A DNA stretch of 24,937 nt from JBAXLO01 sp037134755 (GTDB lineage Bacteria > Bacteroidota > Bacteroidia > Bacteroidales > JACABE01), in contig JBAXLO010000049.1 of assembly GCA_037134755.1 (NCBI GenBank), positions 1 to 24,937 on the forward strand, given 5' to 3'. This document shows, one piece after another, positions 14,541 through 22,625 of this stretch (its first letter is position 1; every line of letters begins with the position of its first letter). The notes below the pieces were generated by a model. It had not been told where the DNA came from. It saw only the letters and a program-made list of their open reading frames with translations, and made no database searches. The position numbers and the translations under genes were made by a program.

Positions 14541-14551
14541 GCTATTATTAA

Positions 14552-15382
14552 CTATTTTTGATTTATATTAACTGAATTATTATTAAAGCCTCTTAATTTA
14601 ATGGCTGTTATAACTTTTTTTGTTGATAGTGGGAACTGACTTTTCATCATCCAATCATAATAAGAAGGCTCGATGCGAAAAACTTCCTCTACTGCCTTCC
14701 CTTTATGCTTTCCGAAGTGAAAAACTTCTACTTTTTTGTCATCAAACACAATATGTCCAACCAAATCAGCACTTCTTGAGCTAAAAGAAAACTCATGCAA
14801 TGCATTCACATCATTTACAACAGGCACAGTAATAACACCTTTAGAGTCTTTATACTCTACTCCTGCATATTTATCAAGTTGTGACTTCAGAATTTCATAA
14901 GTTGCCACCGTATCAGCTTCTGCACTGTGAGCATTTATAAGGTCTTTCTGACAATAAAACTTATATGCAGCCGAAAGATTACGTGGTTCCATACGATGAA
15001 AGATATTTTGCACATCAACTAGTTTTCTGTGCTTTAAATCAAAATCTACTTCGGCCCTTAAAAACTCTTCGACAAGCAAAGGAACATCAAATTTATTAGA
15101 ATTATAACCTGCGAGGTCACAATTTAAAAGAAAGTGGTTCAACTCCGGGGCTACCTCCGCAAAAGTAGGCTTATCCTTAACATCAGCATCACTTATGCCA
15201 TGAATAGCAGTAGTTTCGGGCGGAATAGGAATGGTTGGGTTGATAAGCATGGTCTTAATATCTGTGCTGCCATTAACATTTGCACGAACAATTGAAATCT
15301 CTACAATACGATCAGTAGTTACGTTAACACCAGTCGTTTCGAGATCAAAAAAAGCAAGAGGACGATTAAGTTTTAATTCCAT
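14552..15382 (-). CDS. DEDDh 3'-5' exonuclease with ExoX-like C-terminal domain
   Basis: 276-aa DnaQ-like exonuclease. The catalytic residues are visible: Asp13 and Glu15 in F-F-D-L-E-T-T-G, Asp99 in G-Y-N-S-N-K-F-D, and His152 and Asp157 in H-S-A-E-A-D, so it is a DEDDh enzyme covering about residues 8-170. After a linker, residues 222-262 (F-G-K-H-K-G-K-x-V-E-E-V, Y-Y-D-W-M) match the small C-terminal module found on exodeoxyribonuclease X-type proteins (DUF3820-like). The expected activity is 3'-5' degradation of single-stranded or mismatched DNA ends, in repair or as proofreading. Its ATG directly follows the stop codon of the PD40 gene (TAA then ATG), so translation is probably coupled. 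The DnaQ subunit of the replicase lacks the C-terminal module, which argues for a repair-type role. Confidence 0.88.
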   Translation of the reverse strand: MELKLNRPLAFFDLETTGVNVTTDRIVEISIVRANVNGSTDIKTMLINPTIPIPPETTAIHGISDADVKDKPTFAEVAPELNHFLLNCDLAGYNSNKFDVPLLVEEFLRAEVDFDLKHRKLVDVQNIFHRMEPRNLSAAYKFYCQKDLINAHSAEADTVATYEILKSQLDKYAGVEYKDSKGVITVPVVNDVNALHEFSFSSRSADLVGHIVFDDKKVEVFHFGKHKGKAVEEVFRIEPSYYDWMMKSQFPLSTKKVITAIKLRGFNNNSVNINQK

Positions 15383-16981
15383 TTATGGATTGTTTTTAAT
15401 TAATGTAATGTTTTTAACAATTTCTTTTTGTTGCGTTTCCCTTTCTGGGATCGAAATATCAATATCTTGTGCAGTATAACCGGGTGCTTCCACATGCATA
15501 ACATAAACTCCGGGAATAATTACAACAACATAATTATTAGTATAACTATTTGGTGTATACCTACCATAGACTGCTTCAGTTTTCTTTTCCTTTACAGTGA
15601 TCTTAACATTATGAAGTGTCTTCATTTTATCATCTGTGCTATCATTAGTAGTAACATCTGAATAAGAAATATTACCTTTAAACACAGTAAAAGAAGCCGG
15701 TACATCATTAAAAATAACTCTGTAGATATCCATATCACCTATTCCATCCTTCCTAAAAGCTGATGTATAAGCATATCTATCTGATTTGGTAAAAGAAACA
15801 GTGCGTTCGTCATCGGGAGTATTAAATGGATAACCAATATTAACAGGCTCCGAAAAAGTATTGTCCTGTTTGTTCCATTTAGCTTTAAATACATCATAAC
15901 CACCCATACTGTTGTGCCCAACAGAACAAAAATACAAGGTTTCTCCTTCAGGTGAAATGTAAGGATAATTTTCGTCGTAAATAGTATTAATTTTATCGCC
16001 AAGATTAACAGGTGTTGTCCAATCACCTGAAGCTAAACGCTTACAAATATAAAGGTCTTTAGCACCAAACCCACCTTCGCGATTACTTGCAAAAATCATT
16101 GTTTGCTTATCAGGACTAAGGCATGCAGCAGTCTCATCCTTTGCGGAATTAACCATATCTCCTGGCAAAGTAGGTCTTTGAAATGTCTTACCTTTAATCT
16201 CTGAGATGATAATATCCGAAAGTGTTTTTTCATTATCTACATGTATGATGATAGAAGTGCCATCTGCCGTCATATTAGTACAATCCTCTGATAACATAGA
16301 GTTAATAACTGGAGGCAGACGTTTAGCTTTTCCCCACTTAGTATCAAATTCGCAATAAAAAATATCTGTAGTATTCAAACCATCATAATCAAGTGTATTA
16401 CCGGTATTACCTACTCTCTTTGAATTAAATACCATGAAGGTCTCCTCACTATTTATGTATGGATTAAAATCAGCTCCAACAGAATTAATTTCATTGGTAA
16501 GATTCTCAAAAGTAATATTTATAGGGTTTTTAATGAGTTCGATAGCATTATTACACATTTCTATCTGCCTCTTTGCAGGGATGTAATTAATATCTTTACC
16601 TTTATTAATACTAATAAATTTGTTGTAAGCTTTTATAGCATCCTCAAAACGATAAGCATACTGATATGCTCTACCTAAATCATACCATGCGTTAATATCA
16701 CATTTAGGTTGCGAAGTAATTGATTCGAGATACGGAATAGCTTTTTGTTTATCAATATTAGTATTAAGATAACAGATAGCAATATTATGTTTGTAAGTAA
16801 TATTTGCAGTGTCATCATACAGTAAAAGAAGGTATTCATCAATAGCTTGACGGTAGTTTTGACTGGTAAAAAGTTCTTTAGCCTTAGCTTTATCAGCTTC
16901 CGCAACAAGTTTCTTCCTTTGAGCAAATAACGAAGTTGACACAAAAAGAATTAAGAGTATAATGTAGATCCTTTTATTCAT
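15383..16981 (-). CDS. PorE-like TPR / PD40 beta-propeller envelope protein lacking OmpA domain
   Basis: 532-aa secreted protein. It has a signal peptide at 1-20 (cleavage near F-A-Q), TPR-like helices at about 25-160, PD40 (WD40-like) propeller repeats at about 165-420 (F-N-S-K-R, L-S-P-D-K-Q-T-M-I-F-A-S-N-R-E-G-G, I-S-P-E-G-E-T-L-Y-F-C-S), and a C-terminal carboxypeptidase-regulatory or CNA-B-like beta domain at about 435-530 (G-V-Y-V-M-H-V-E-A-P-G-Y). PorE and related T9SS or gliding proteins share the order TPR, PD40, regulatory domain, and then add an OmpA-like peptidoglycan-binding domain; that last domain is missing here, and the stop codon abuts the next gene. It probably acts in the periplasm as a scaffold for envelope or T9SS complexes, inferred from architecture. 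It leads the operon and is divergent from a T9SS-secreted protease. Confidence 0.82.
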   Translation of the reverse strand: MNKRIYIILLILFVSTSLFAQRKKLVAEADKAKAKELFTSQNYRQAIDEYLLLLYDDTANITYKHNIAICYLNTNIDKQKAIPYLESITSQPKCDINAWYDLGRAYQYAYRFEDAIKAYNKFISINKGKDINYIPAKRQIEMCNNAIELIKNPINITFENLTNEINSVGADFNPYINSEETFMVFNSKRVGNTGNTLDYDGLNTTDIFYCEFDTKWGKAKRLPPVINSMLSEDCTNMTADGTSIIIHVDNEKTLSDIIISEIKGKTFQRPTLPGDMVNSAKDETAACLSPDKQTMIFASNREGGFGAKDLYICKRLASGDWTTPVNLGDKINTIYDENYPYISPEGETLYFCSVGHNSMGGYDVFKAKWNKQDNTFSEPVNIGYPFNTPDDERTVSFTKSDRYAYTSAFRKDGIGDMDIYRVIFNDVPASFTVFKGNISYSDVTTNDSTDDKMKTLHNVKITVKEKKTEAVYGRYTPNSYTNNYVVVIIPGVYVMHVEAPGYTAQDIDISIPERETQQKEIVKNITLIKNNP

Positions 16982-17031
16982 AAACTAAAAGATAACAAAC
17001 AAATTAAGAATTATTTTATTGATTAATTTCA

Positions 17032-17044
17032 GAGTGCTAAATTA
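17032..17044 (-). promoter_or_regulatory. Inverted 13-bp motif, minus-strand half of divergent promoter
   Basis: On the minus strand this reads TAATTTAGCACTC, identical to 17140-17152 on the plus strand. TAATTTAG is one base from the -7 consensus TAnnTTTG. It lies 50 bp from the PD40 gene start. It could be a core promoter or a binding site common to both genes. Confidence 0.4.
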
Positions 17045-17139
17045 AGTAATAATAATCACAACACAAGCAAGTAAATATAAAACTTCAATAATAAATATTT
17101 TATTCTTAAAATAAATTAGTAAATTTATTTGAAATGATG

Positions 17140-17152
17140 TAATTTAGCACTC
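17140..17152 (+). promoter_or_regulatory. 13-bp motif, plus-strand half of divergent promoter
   Basis: TAATTTAGCACTC, repeated in inverted orientation at 17032-17044. It lies 25 bp before the protease ATG, where a -7 box and start site would be expected. Confidence 0.4.
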
Positions 17153-17177
17153 GATTTCAAAAGAATATATTTTAGCA

Positions 17178-18902
17178 ATGAACAAAATAAAAATAGTAAT
17201 ATTAAGCTTGGCAATATTAAGTGTAAGTACTTCTTTTGCCCAAAAATACAAATATAGAGTAAGCTTTACTGATAAGAATAATTCTGTTTATTCAGTTAAC
17301 AATCCATCTGTATTTTTATCGCAAAAAGCATTAACCCGAAGAATAAATCATGGTATTGAAGTAACATCAGATGATATTCCTGTCAACAAATGGTATGTTG
17401 ATAGCTTATTAGCTAAAGGAGCGACCGTTTTTCATACTTCAAGATGGTTTAATTCATGTATAATTGGCTTAACGGATTCAACTCAGATAAATAATATTAG
17501 CACTCTTCCATTTGTAAGTAATGTAAAAAGAGTAGTTTCGCTTACTAGTAAGAAGAAAAAAGATAGTAAACAAAGTGCTCCTGAAATTAAGAATAGTAAA
17601 GTTTTCTTTAGTCCCGATAATAATCAAAGCTATTTGCTTAGCAATAAACAACCTATTAAATACGATAAAACTAAACAACCAGGAAGAGTTATTAATTATG
17701 GAGCATCTTTAACTCAGATTGCCATGATGAACGGTAATTCTCTCCATGTTCAAGGTTATCTTGGTAATGGAATGACTATAGCTATATTGGATGCCGGGTT
17801 TTATGGTGCAAATTTATATAGTGCCTTTGATAGTCTATGGATTAACGGACAAATATTAGGAACAAGAGATTTTGTTGAACCAGGTTCAAATGTATTTGAT
17901 AAAGCAACACACGGAATGATGGTGCTTTCGGACATTGGTGCTTATTTGCCCGGACAACTTGTTGGTACTGCTCCAAAAGCTAATTTTTGGCTCATAAGAA
18001 CAGAAGATGAAACTACCGAAAATCTTATTGAAGAGGACAATTGGGTTGCCGGTGCTGAATTTGCTGATAGTTTAGGTGTAGATGTTATTAGTTCATCATT
18101 AGGCTATACTACATTTGACGACACAACAATGAGTCATACTTATCAAGATTTAAATGGTAGAACAGCAAGAGCCTCAATAGGTGCAACAATGGCAGCTAGA
18201 AAAGGCATACTTATTATTAATAGTGCAGGTAATTCAGGTTCTAGCCCATGGAAATACATAGGTGTGCCTGGTGATGCTGATAGTATTATTACAGTTGGTG
18301 CTGTTGATGCTCAAGGTCTTTATGCTTACTTCAGTTCTCAAGGTCCTACTTCAGATGGAAGAATTAAACCTACGGTCTGTGCAATGGGATTAGGTTCAAT
18401 TGTAGCTGTTAATGGAGGAACTAACTCAGGGAATGGTACTTCTTTTGCTGCTCCAATTCTTTGTGGTTTAGCTACATGCTTATATCAAGCTTATCCAAAT
18501 AAAACTAATCAGGAAATCATATCAGCAATAAAACAGTCAGCAAGTCAATATGCTAATCCCGACAACTATATGGGTTATGGTGTCCCAAACTTTTCTATAG
18601 CAAGTATAATACTTTCAGGGAATCCTATTTATAATATTGATAACGAAAACAATTTCAATGTGTTTCCTAATCCTTTTGATGATGATCTTTTTATTGCATA
18701 TAATTCTACAGACACTCAACGTGTGCAAATCGAATTATATGATCTCACAGGGAAGAAAATAATTGAAGAAGCAAATATTCCCCGTCAAAAGGGTTATAAC
18801 TCCTTTATATTATACAATCTTTCTGCACTTAAAAAAGGAATTTATTTTGTAAGAATAATGTCAGGTAATAAAATTTCGACAAAGAAGGTTATAAAGACAT
18901 AA
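17178..18902 (+). CDS. T9SS-secreted subtilisin-like (S8) serine protease
   Basis: 574-aa secreted protease. Residues 1-21 form a signal peptide (cleavage after F-A-Q), and about 22-165 a propeptide-like region ending in a Lys-rich stretch. The S8 catalytic domain covers about 170-475, with Asp205 (I-A-I-L-D-A-G-F), His245 (T-H-G-M-M-V), oxyanion Asn352 (S-A-G-N-S-G) and Ser422 (G-T-S-F-A-A-P): the complete triad, so it should be active. Residues 495-574 form a type-A T9SS sorting domain (F-P-N-P-F, Y-D-L-T-G-K, L-K-K-G-I-Y-F-V-R, K-K-V-I-K-T), which sends it across the outer membrane, probably for attachment to the surface or release. The His follows the Asp by only 40 residues, normal for subtilases of this type. 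It is divergent from the PorE-like gene, consistent with shared secretion biology. Confidence 0.95.
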   Translation: MNKIKIVILSLAILSVSTSFAQKYKYRVSFTDKNNSVYSVNNPSVFLSQKALTRRINHGIEVTSDDIPVNKWYVDSLLAKGATVFHTSRWFNSCIIGLTDSTQINNISTLPFVSNVKRVVSLTSKKKKDSKQSAPEIKNSKVFFSPDNNQSYLLSNKQPIKYDKTKQPGRVINYGASLTQIAMMNGNSLHVQGYLGNGMTIAILDAGFYGANLYSAFDSLWINGQILGTRDFVEPGSNVFDKATHGMMVLSDIGAYLPGQLVGTAPKANFWLIRTEDETTENLIEEDNWVAGAEFADSLGVDVISSSLGYTTFDDTTMSHTYQDLNGRTARASIGATMAARKGILIINSAGNSGSSPWKYIGVPGDADSIITVGAVDAQGLYAYFSSQGPTSDGRIKPTVCAMGLGSIVAVNGGTNSGNGTSFAAPILCGLATCLYQAYPNKTNQEIISAIKQSASQYANPDNYMGYGVPNFSIASIILSGNPIYNIDNENNFNVFPNPFDDDLFIAYNSTDTQRVQIELYDLTGKKIIEEANIPRQKGYNSFILYNLSALKKGIYFVRIMSGNKISTKKVIKT

Positions 18903-19005
18903 ACTCATTATTCTTATATAGGAGTTAAATTTTTCATTATAACTTTTTAACACTCTTCTTTTCAATTTTTAACATTATTTATATCAGCACCTTTATAATA
19001 ATGTA

Positions 19006-19013
19006 TAATTTTG
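19006..19013 (+). promoter_or_regulatory. -7 box of the TPR lipoprotein gene
   Basis: TAATTTTG matches TAnnTTTG and places transcription start near 19020, just before the ATG at 19032. It overlaps a possible TTG start at 19011, which argues against that start. Confidence 0.5.
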
Positions 19014-19031
19014 AACCTTAATTTATTTGTT

Positions 19032-19448
19032 ATGAAAGAACTTCTTAAATATACATTTCTCATAGTTTTATCTCTTTTTATTATGACTTCCTGTGTTAAT
19101 AAAAAGAAAGAAGCTGCCAAACTTATCGAATCAGGTAAAATTCGCACTGATAATTCGGATTTTGAAGGAGCAATAAAAGACTTTACAAAGGCTATTGAAT
19201 TTACTCCAGAGAATGCTAAGATATGGTATTACAGAGGAAATATTTATGTAAGTATGCAAAAGATTACGGAGGCATTAACCAATTACAATAAAGCTATCGA
19301 ACTTGATGATAAATTTACTGATGCTTATTTTAATCGCGGTTATGCTTACTTTATACTTAAAGAAAAAGACAAATCTTGTGCCGACTATTTAATGGCAGCA
19401 AAGTTAGGTAAAGATAATGTAGGTGACAGATTAAGAAACTGTAGATAA
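19032..19448 (+). CDS. Small TPR lipoprotein
   Basis: 138-aa lipoprotein starting M-K-E-L-L-K-Y-T-F. The hydrophobic leader ends in a lipobox F-I-M-T-S-C (Cys21). Two clear TPR units and part of a third follow at about residues 42-125 (E-G-A-I-K-D-F-T-K-A-I-E-F-T-P; I-W-Y-Y-R-G-N-I-Y; A-L-T-N-Y-N-K-A-I-E-L-D-D; A-Y-F-N-R-G-Y-A-Y-F). The short tail C-A-D-Y-L-M-A-A-K-L-G has the usual end pattern of Bacteroidota TPR lipoproteins. It would be membrane-anchored, facing the periplasm or surface, and bind a protein partner; the partner is not known. I choose the ATG at 19032 because it puts the lipobox at the normal distance. It is convergent with the glucosaminidase gene, with 35 bp between the stop codons and no strong terminator. 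Confidence 0.85.
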   Translation: MKELLKYTFLIVLSLFIMTSCVNKKKEAAKLIESGKIRTDNSDFEGAIKDFTKAIEFTPENAKIWYYRGNIYVSMQKITEALTNYNKAIELDDKFTDAYFNRGYAYFILKEKDKSCADYLMAAKLGKDNVGDRLRNCR

Positions 19449-19483
19449 ATCTATTGTTTCATTAATACATTATTAATTACATT

Positions 19484-20458
19484 TTAATTCTCCTGTTTTT
19501 TTTTTCTTAACCATAGCTTCTGTCCAACAATAGGTTTAGTGCCTTGTTCCATTTTATTCTTTTTATAAAGTTGAGTGAGTTTAATGCCGTAAAACTGTGA
19601 AATAGCAAGCATATTATCACCTTTTTGAACAATATGAAATTCAGCGAAGCCTTTCCTTCTTTTTGATTCAATATATACTTTTTCTCCTACTTTTAATTTA
19701 TATTCTTTTGGGAAATCATTATAACGATAAAGAGCTTCAGGTTTAATTTCCAGGTCTTTTGCAATCTTTTCAAACGTGTCTCCACTTTTTACAAAGACAA
19801 ATTTAATATCATTATTTAAGAAGAAAGCACGATTATTACCTCCAATATTTATTGGACTAAAGTCTTCATCATCGTCATCTGTAATCAAAAAAGTAACTTG
19901 CCCGGGTTGTTGATATGCAGCAATATCTTTCTTTTGAAAACCACTATCATATTCATATAAACAATTGTCTTCAATTATTTTAATTAACTGCTTTGGGTAG
20001 TTAGGATTAGTGGCATAACCTGCTGCTTTCAAGCCTTCAGCCCAAGCTTTATAATTAGTTATATCTAAATAAAATAACGAAGCATATCTTACTCTAGTCC
20101 TTAAAAATGAAGAATGATCCTTATATGATTCTTCAGCATTTTTATACATCCTAAAGCATTCATCCTTTGCATCATCATCTTTTGTATACGTTTCCCCTTT
20201 CCATTCTTTATGACATTTAATTCCAAAGTGATTATTTGCTTTTGTAGCTAAATCGCTATTGCCATTATTCGATTCTAATAAGCCTTGAGCTAAAGTAATA
20301 CTTGCAGGTATCCTATAGGTATTCATGTCTTTAACAGCTATGTCTTTATATAGATTAATATATTCAACTGCTGTAATTGTTTTGTGTTCATCCTGAGCAA
20401 AACAATTAAAAATAATAAAATAAATTATAAGCAAAATGCAGTATTTAAGAGGCTTCAT
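19484..20458 (-). CDS. Glucosaminidase (GH73) with two LysM domains
   Basis: 324-aa secreted peptidoglycan hydrolase. It has a signal peptide at 1-21 (F-A-Q cleavage). The glucosaminidase domain at about 30-170 carries the catalytic Glu62 in Q-G-L-L-E-S-N-N-G-N-S-D-L-A, followed by the family marks N-N-H-F-G-I-K-C, F-R-M-Y, and G-L-K-A-A-G-Y-A-T-N-P-N-Y. An acidic linker (D-D-D-D-E-D near 194-199) leads to two LysM domains at about 219-263 and 274-318 (V-K-S-G-D-T-F-E-K-I-A; V-Q-K-G-D-N-M-L-A-I-S), which bind glycan chains. It cleaves the bond after N-acetylglucosamine in peptidoglycan, in cell separation or wall remodelling. The promoter -7 box is at 20506-20513, back to back with that of rsmG. 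Confidence 0.92.
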   Translation of the reverse strand: MKPLKYCILLIIYFIIFNCFAQDEHKTITAVEYINLYKDIAVKDMNTYRIPASITLAQGLLESNNGNSDLATKANNHFGIKCHKEWKGETYTKDDDAKDECFRMYKNAEESYKDHSSFLRTRVRYASLFYLDITNYKAWAEGLKAAGYATNPNYPKQLIKIIEDNCLYEYDSGFQKKDIAAYQQPGQVTFLITDDDDEDFSPINIGGNNRAFFLNNDIKFVFVKSGDTFEKIAKDLEIKPEALYRYNDFPKEYKLKVGEKVYIESKRRKGFAEFHIVQKGDNMLAISQFYGIKLTQLYKKNKMEQGTKPIVGQKLWLRKKKQEN

Positions 20459-20505
20459 ACAGATACACTATTATTAACTAAAATTATTTAGTAGTTTATT
20501 GCTTG

Positions 20506-20513
20506 CAAAAGTA
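20506..20513 (-). promoter_or_regulatory. -7 box of the glucosaminidase gene
   Basis: The minus strand reads TACTTTTG, a full match to TAnnTTTG, about 47 bp from the ATG at 20458. A TTG lies 25 bp upstream of it. It directly abuts the opposite-facing box at 20514-20521, forming CAAAAGTATAATTTTG. Confidence 0.5.
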
Positions 20514-20521
20514 TAATTTTG
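20514..20521 (+). promoter_or_regulatory. Candidate -7 box toward rsmG
   Basis: TAATTTTG on the plus strand matches the consensus and would give a leader of about 110 nt containing the 9-bp repeats. No -33 element is clear. Confidence 0.35.
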
Positions 20522-20582
20522 TAAATCATTTTAGGCATCAATCTAAAAGAGTTTTTGCACAAAATGATGTTTATAAAAAAAG

Positions 20583-20627
20583 AAGTGCCTAAAGTACTTA
20601 AAGTACTTAAAGAGCCTAAAGTTAATA
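20583..20627 (+). repeat. Five 9-bp tandem repeats before rsmG
   Basis: AAGTGCCTA, AAGTACTTA, AAGTACTTA, AAGAGCCTA and AAGTTAATA follow without gaps and end 10 bp before the rsmG ATG, in its probable leader. A related but scrambled stretch with AAGTAC motifs is at about 22668-22708. It is not in frame with rsmG. Confidence 0.65.
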
Positions 20628-20637
20628 AGAATATGTT

Positions 20638-21264
20638 ATGCAGAAATTAATAAAATATTTTCCTGATTTAAGCGAACAACAGTTAAAGTTGTTTGAGCAG
20701 TTATTACCGCTTTATACTGATTGGAATAGTAAGATTAATGTGATTTCCAGAAAGGATATTGAGCATCTATACGAGCATCATGTGTTGCATTCGTTGGCTA
20801 TTGCTAAGGTTATCAGCTTTAAACCTGGTACTAAGATATTAGATGTGGGCACAGGTGGAGGCTTCCCGGGTATTCCATTGGCTGTCCTTTTTCCTGAATG
20901 TTCTTTTCATTTAATTGATTCTATAGGTAAGAAGATTAAGGTTGTAGAAGAGGTTGTTAAGGAGTTAGGATTGCAGAATGTTGTTCCTGAAAAGGCACGA
21001 GCTGAAGAATTGAAAACAAGATATGATTTCGTCGTAAGTAGGGCAGTGACTTCATTGCCTGAGTTTTATAATTGGGTTCAGTCTAAGATAATGATTAAGA
21101 ATACTAACACTTTGCAAAATGGCATTCTTTATCTTAAAGGTGGTGATTTAAATGTTGAACTTAAGCCTTTTAAGAAACGAAATGAAGTATTTGAGATTAG
21201 CAATTTCTTTGAAGAAGAATTTTTTTTAGAAAAGAAGGTAATACATATATTTAAATTTCTATAG
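20638..21264 (+). CDS. rsmG: 16S rRNA (guanine527-N7)-methyltransferase RsmG
   Basis: 208 aa, the usual RsmG (GidB) length. It methylates N7 of G527 in 16S rRNA with SAM in the cytosol. Visible marks are N-V-I-S-R-K-D (34-40), H-V-L-H-S-L (48-53), the SAM-binding loop L-D-V-G-T-G-G-G-F-P-G-I-P (68-80), D-S-I-G-K-K-I (94-100) and S-R-A-V (134-137). All the family signatures are present, so it should be active. Loss of this enzyme gives low-level streptomycin resistance in other bacteria. The gene is followed after 45 bp by rlmI on the same strand; both modify rRNA and probably share a transcript. Confidence 0.96.
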   Translation: MQKLIKYFPDLSEQQLKLFEQLLPLYTDWNSKINVISRKDIEHLYEHHVLHSLAIAKVISFKPGTKILDVGTGGGFPGIPLAVLFPECSFHLIDSIGKKIKVVEEVVKELGLQNVVPEKARAEELKTRYDFVVSRAVTSLPEFYNWVQSKIMIKNTNTLQNGILYLKGGDLNVELKPFKKRNEVFEISNFFEEEFFLEKKVIHIFKFL

Positions 21265-21309
21265 AAATAGTAGCGTGCTAAGTATTTAATACAATAATAA
21301 ATCAAACAA

Positions 21310-22506
21310 ATGAGTGATAACACTAAAGTAATTTTAAAAAGAGATAAAGAAAAATCGTTGCTTCGTTTCCATCCTTGGGTTTTTTCGGGGGCTGTGCATG
21401 GGGTAACCGGCGAATTGAATGATGGTGATATCGTTGATGTTTACGATGCTGACAAAAACTTTTTGGCAAGCGGACATTATCAGATGGAAGGTAGCATAGT
21501 GGTGCGTATTTTTTCATTTGTCAAAACTAATATTGATAATGATTTCTGGAAAGCTAAACTGTTTGATGCTATCGCACTTCGCAAACGTATTGGTTTATTT
21601 GACAATAAGCAGTCAAATGCTTTTAGACTGGTACATGGCGAAGGTGATGAAATGCCCGGTTTGGTGATAGATTATTATAATGGTGTGGCTGTTATACAGT
21701 TTCATTCTTTTGGTATGTATTTATTGAAAGATGTATTTACGCAACTATTAGTTGAGCTATTGGCCGACAATCTTATAGCAGTTTACAATAAAAGCAGTTC
21801 CACACTTCCAAGAGATAGCAAAGAGCATTCAAAGGATGAGTATTTGTTTCAGAAATCCCCTTTTGATAATATTATTATGGAGTATGGTAATCAATATTAT
21901 ATAGATATTGTTGAAGGACAGAAAACAGGTTTCTTTATTGATCAAAAGGAAAGCCGAAAGTTGTTGGAGAACTATTGCAACAATGCTAATGTGTTGAATA
22001 TGTTCTGCTATACCGGTGGCTTTTCGGTAGCTGCTCTAAAAGGCAATGCCTCATTGGTACATAGTGTCGATAGTTCTGTTAAAGCTATCGATCTTACCAA
22101 TAAAAACATTGCTTTAAATTTTGGCGACACCACTAAGCATCAGTCATTTTCGACAGATGCATTTGATTATCTCGATGAGCTTAAGAAAGATTTCTACGAT
22201 GTTATAATACTTGACCCTCCGGCTTTTTCAAAACATTTACAGTCGAAAGAAAAGGGCTTAAAAGGCTATAAGAATATCAACAACAAAGCTTTCTTTAATA
22301 TTAAGAAAGGCGGTATTGTGTTTACTTTCTCTTGTTCGCAGGCAGTATCAAAAGAAGAATTCAGGACAATGATATTTTCAGCAGCTGCTAATAGCGGACG
22401 TAAAGTTAAGATAATTCATCAATTAACGCAAGGTGCCGATCATCCTATTAATATTTATCACCCTGAAGGTGAGTATTTAAAAGGATTGGCTTTGTATGTG
22501 GAATAA
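21310..22506 (+). CDS. rlmI: 23S rRNA (cytosine1962-C5)-methyltransferase RlmI family
   Basis: 398 aa, as expected for RlmI. It has an N-terminal PUA RNA-binding domain at about 1-75 (R-F-H-P-W-V-F-S-G-A, G-D-I-V-D-V-Y-D), a central EEHEE-type region, and a class I SAM methyltransferase fold from about 200. Motifs are F-C-Y-T-G-G-F-S (232-239), the acidic D-S-S (254-256), D-P-P-A-F-S-K (302-308) and S-C-S-Q (341-344), with Cys342 as probable catalytic nucleophile, as in m5C methyltransferases. It uses SAM to methylate a cytosine of 23S rRNA in the cytosol. It is the second gene after rsmG. The RlmI/RlmK-like family is broad, so the exact target base is taken from the family, not proven here. 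Confidence 0.9.
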   Translation: MSDNTKVILKRDKEKSLLRFHPWVFSGAVHGVTGELNDGDIVDVYDADKNFLASGHYQMEGSIVVRIFSFVKTNIDNDFWKAKLFDAIALRKRIGLFDNKQSNAFRLVHGEGDEMPGLVIDYYNGVAVIQFHSFGMYLLKDVFTQLLVELLADNLIAVYNKSSSTLPRDSKEHSKDEYLFQKSPFDNIIMEYGNQYYIDIVEGQKTGFFIDQKESRKLLENYCNNANVLNMFCYTGGFSVAALKGNASLVHSVDSSVKAIDLTNKNIALNFGDTTKHQSFSTDAFDYLDELKKDFYDVIILDPPAFSKHLQSKEKGLKGYKNINNKAFFNIKKGGIVFTFSCSQAVSKEEFRTMIFSAAANSGRKVKIIHQLTQGADHPINIYHPEGEYLKGLALYVE

Positions 22507-22526
22507 TAACTGGAAGAAAATTTAAA

Positions 22527-22587
22527 TTGCACCTCAAATCCGCTCACTAAGTGATCAATATTTACACCAAGAGCAGTTGAGGTGCAA
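22527..22587. repeat. 11-bp inverted repeat enclosing a smaller hairpin
   Basis: TTGCACCTCAA (22527-22537) and TTGAGGTGCAA (22577-22587) are perfect complements around 39 nt, which hold a nested TCAC-TAA-GTGA hairpin. It lies just beyond the rlmI stop codon. No T run follows, so it is not a typical intrinsic terminator. It could be a structured RNA end or a small inserted element. Confidence 0.5.
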
Positions 22588-22625
22588 ATATCTGTATTGT
22601 AAGTCTTTCATTCATTTCTAACAAT

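Noticed and set aside
15739..16026. Alternative-frame ORFs inside the PD40 gene (also 16675-16944)
   Set aside because: They are overlapping frames of a gene with clear signal peptide, TPR and PD40 motifs.
19011..19031. Upstream TTG start for the TPR lipoprotein
   Set aside because: It overlaps the TAATTTTG promoter box, and the downstream ATG gives a normal signal length before the lipobox.
22527..22587. Intrinsic terminator of rlmI
   Set aside because: The stem is good, but the loop is 39 nt and no T run follows; reported as a structured inverted repeat instead.
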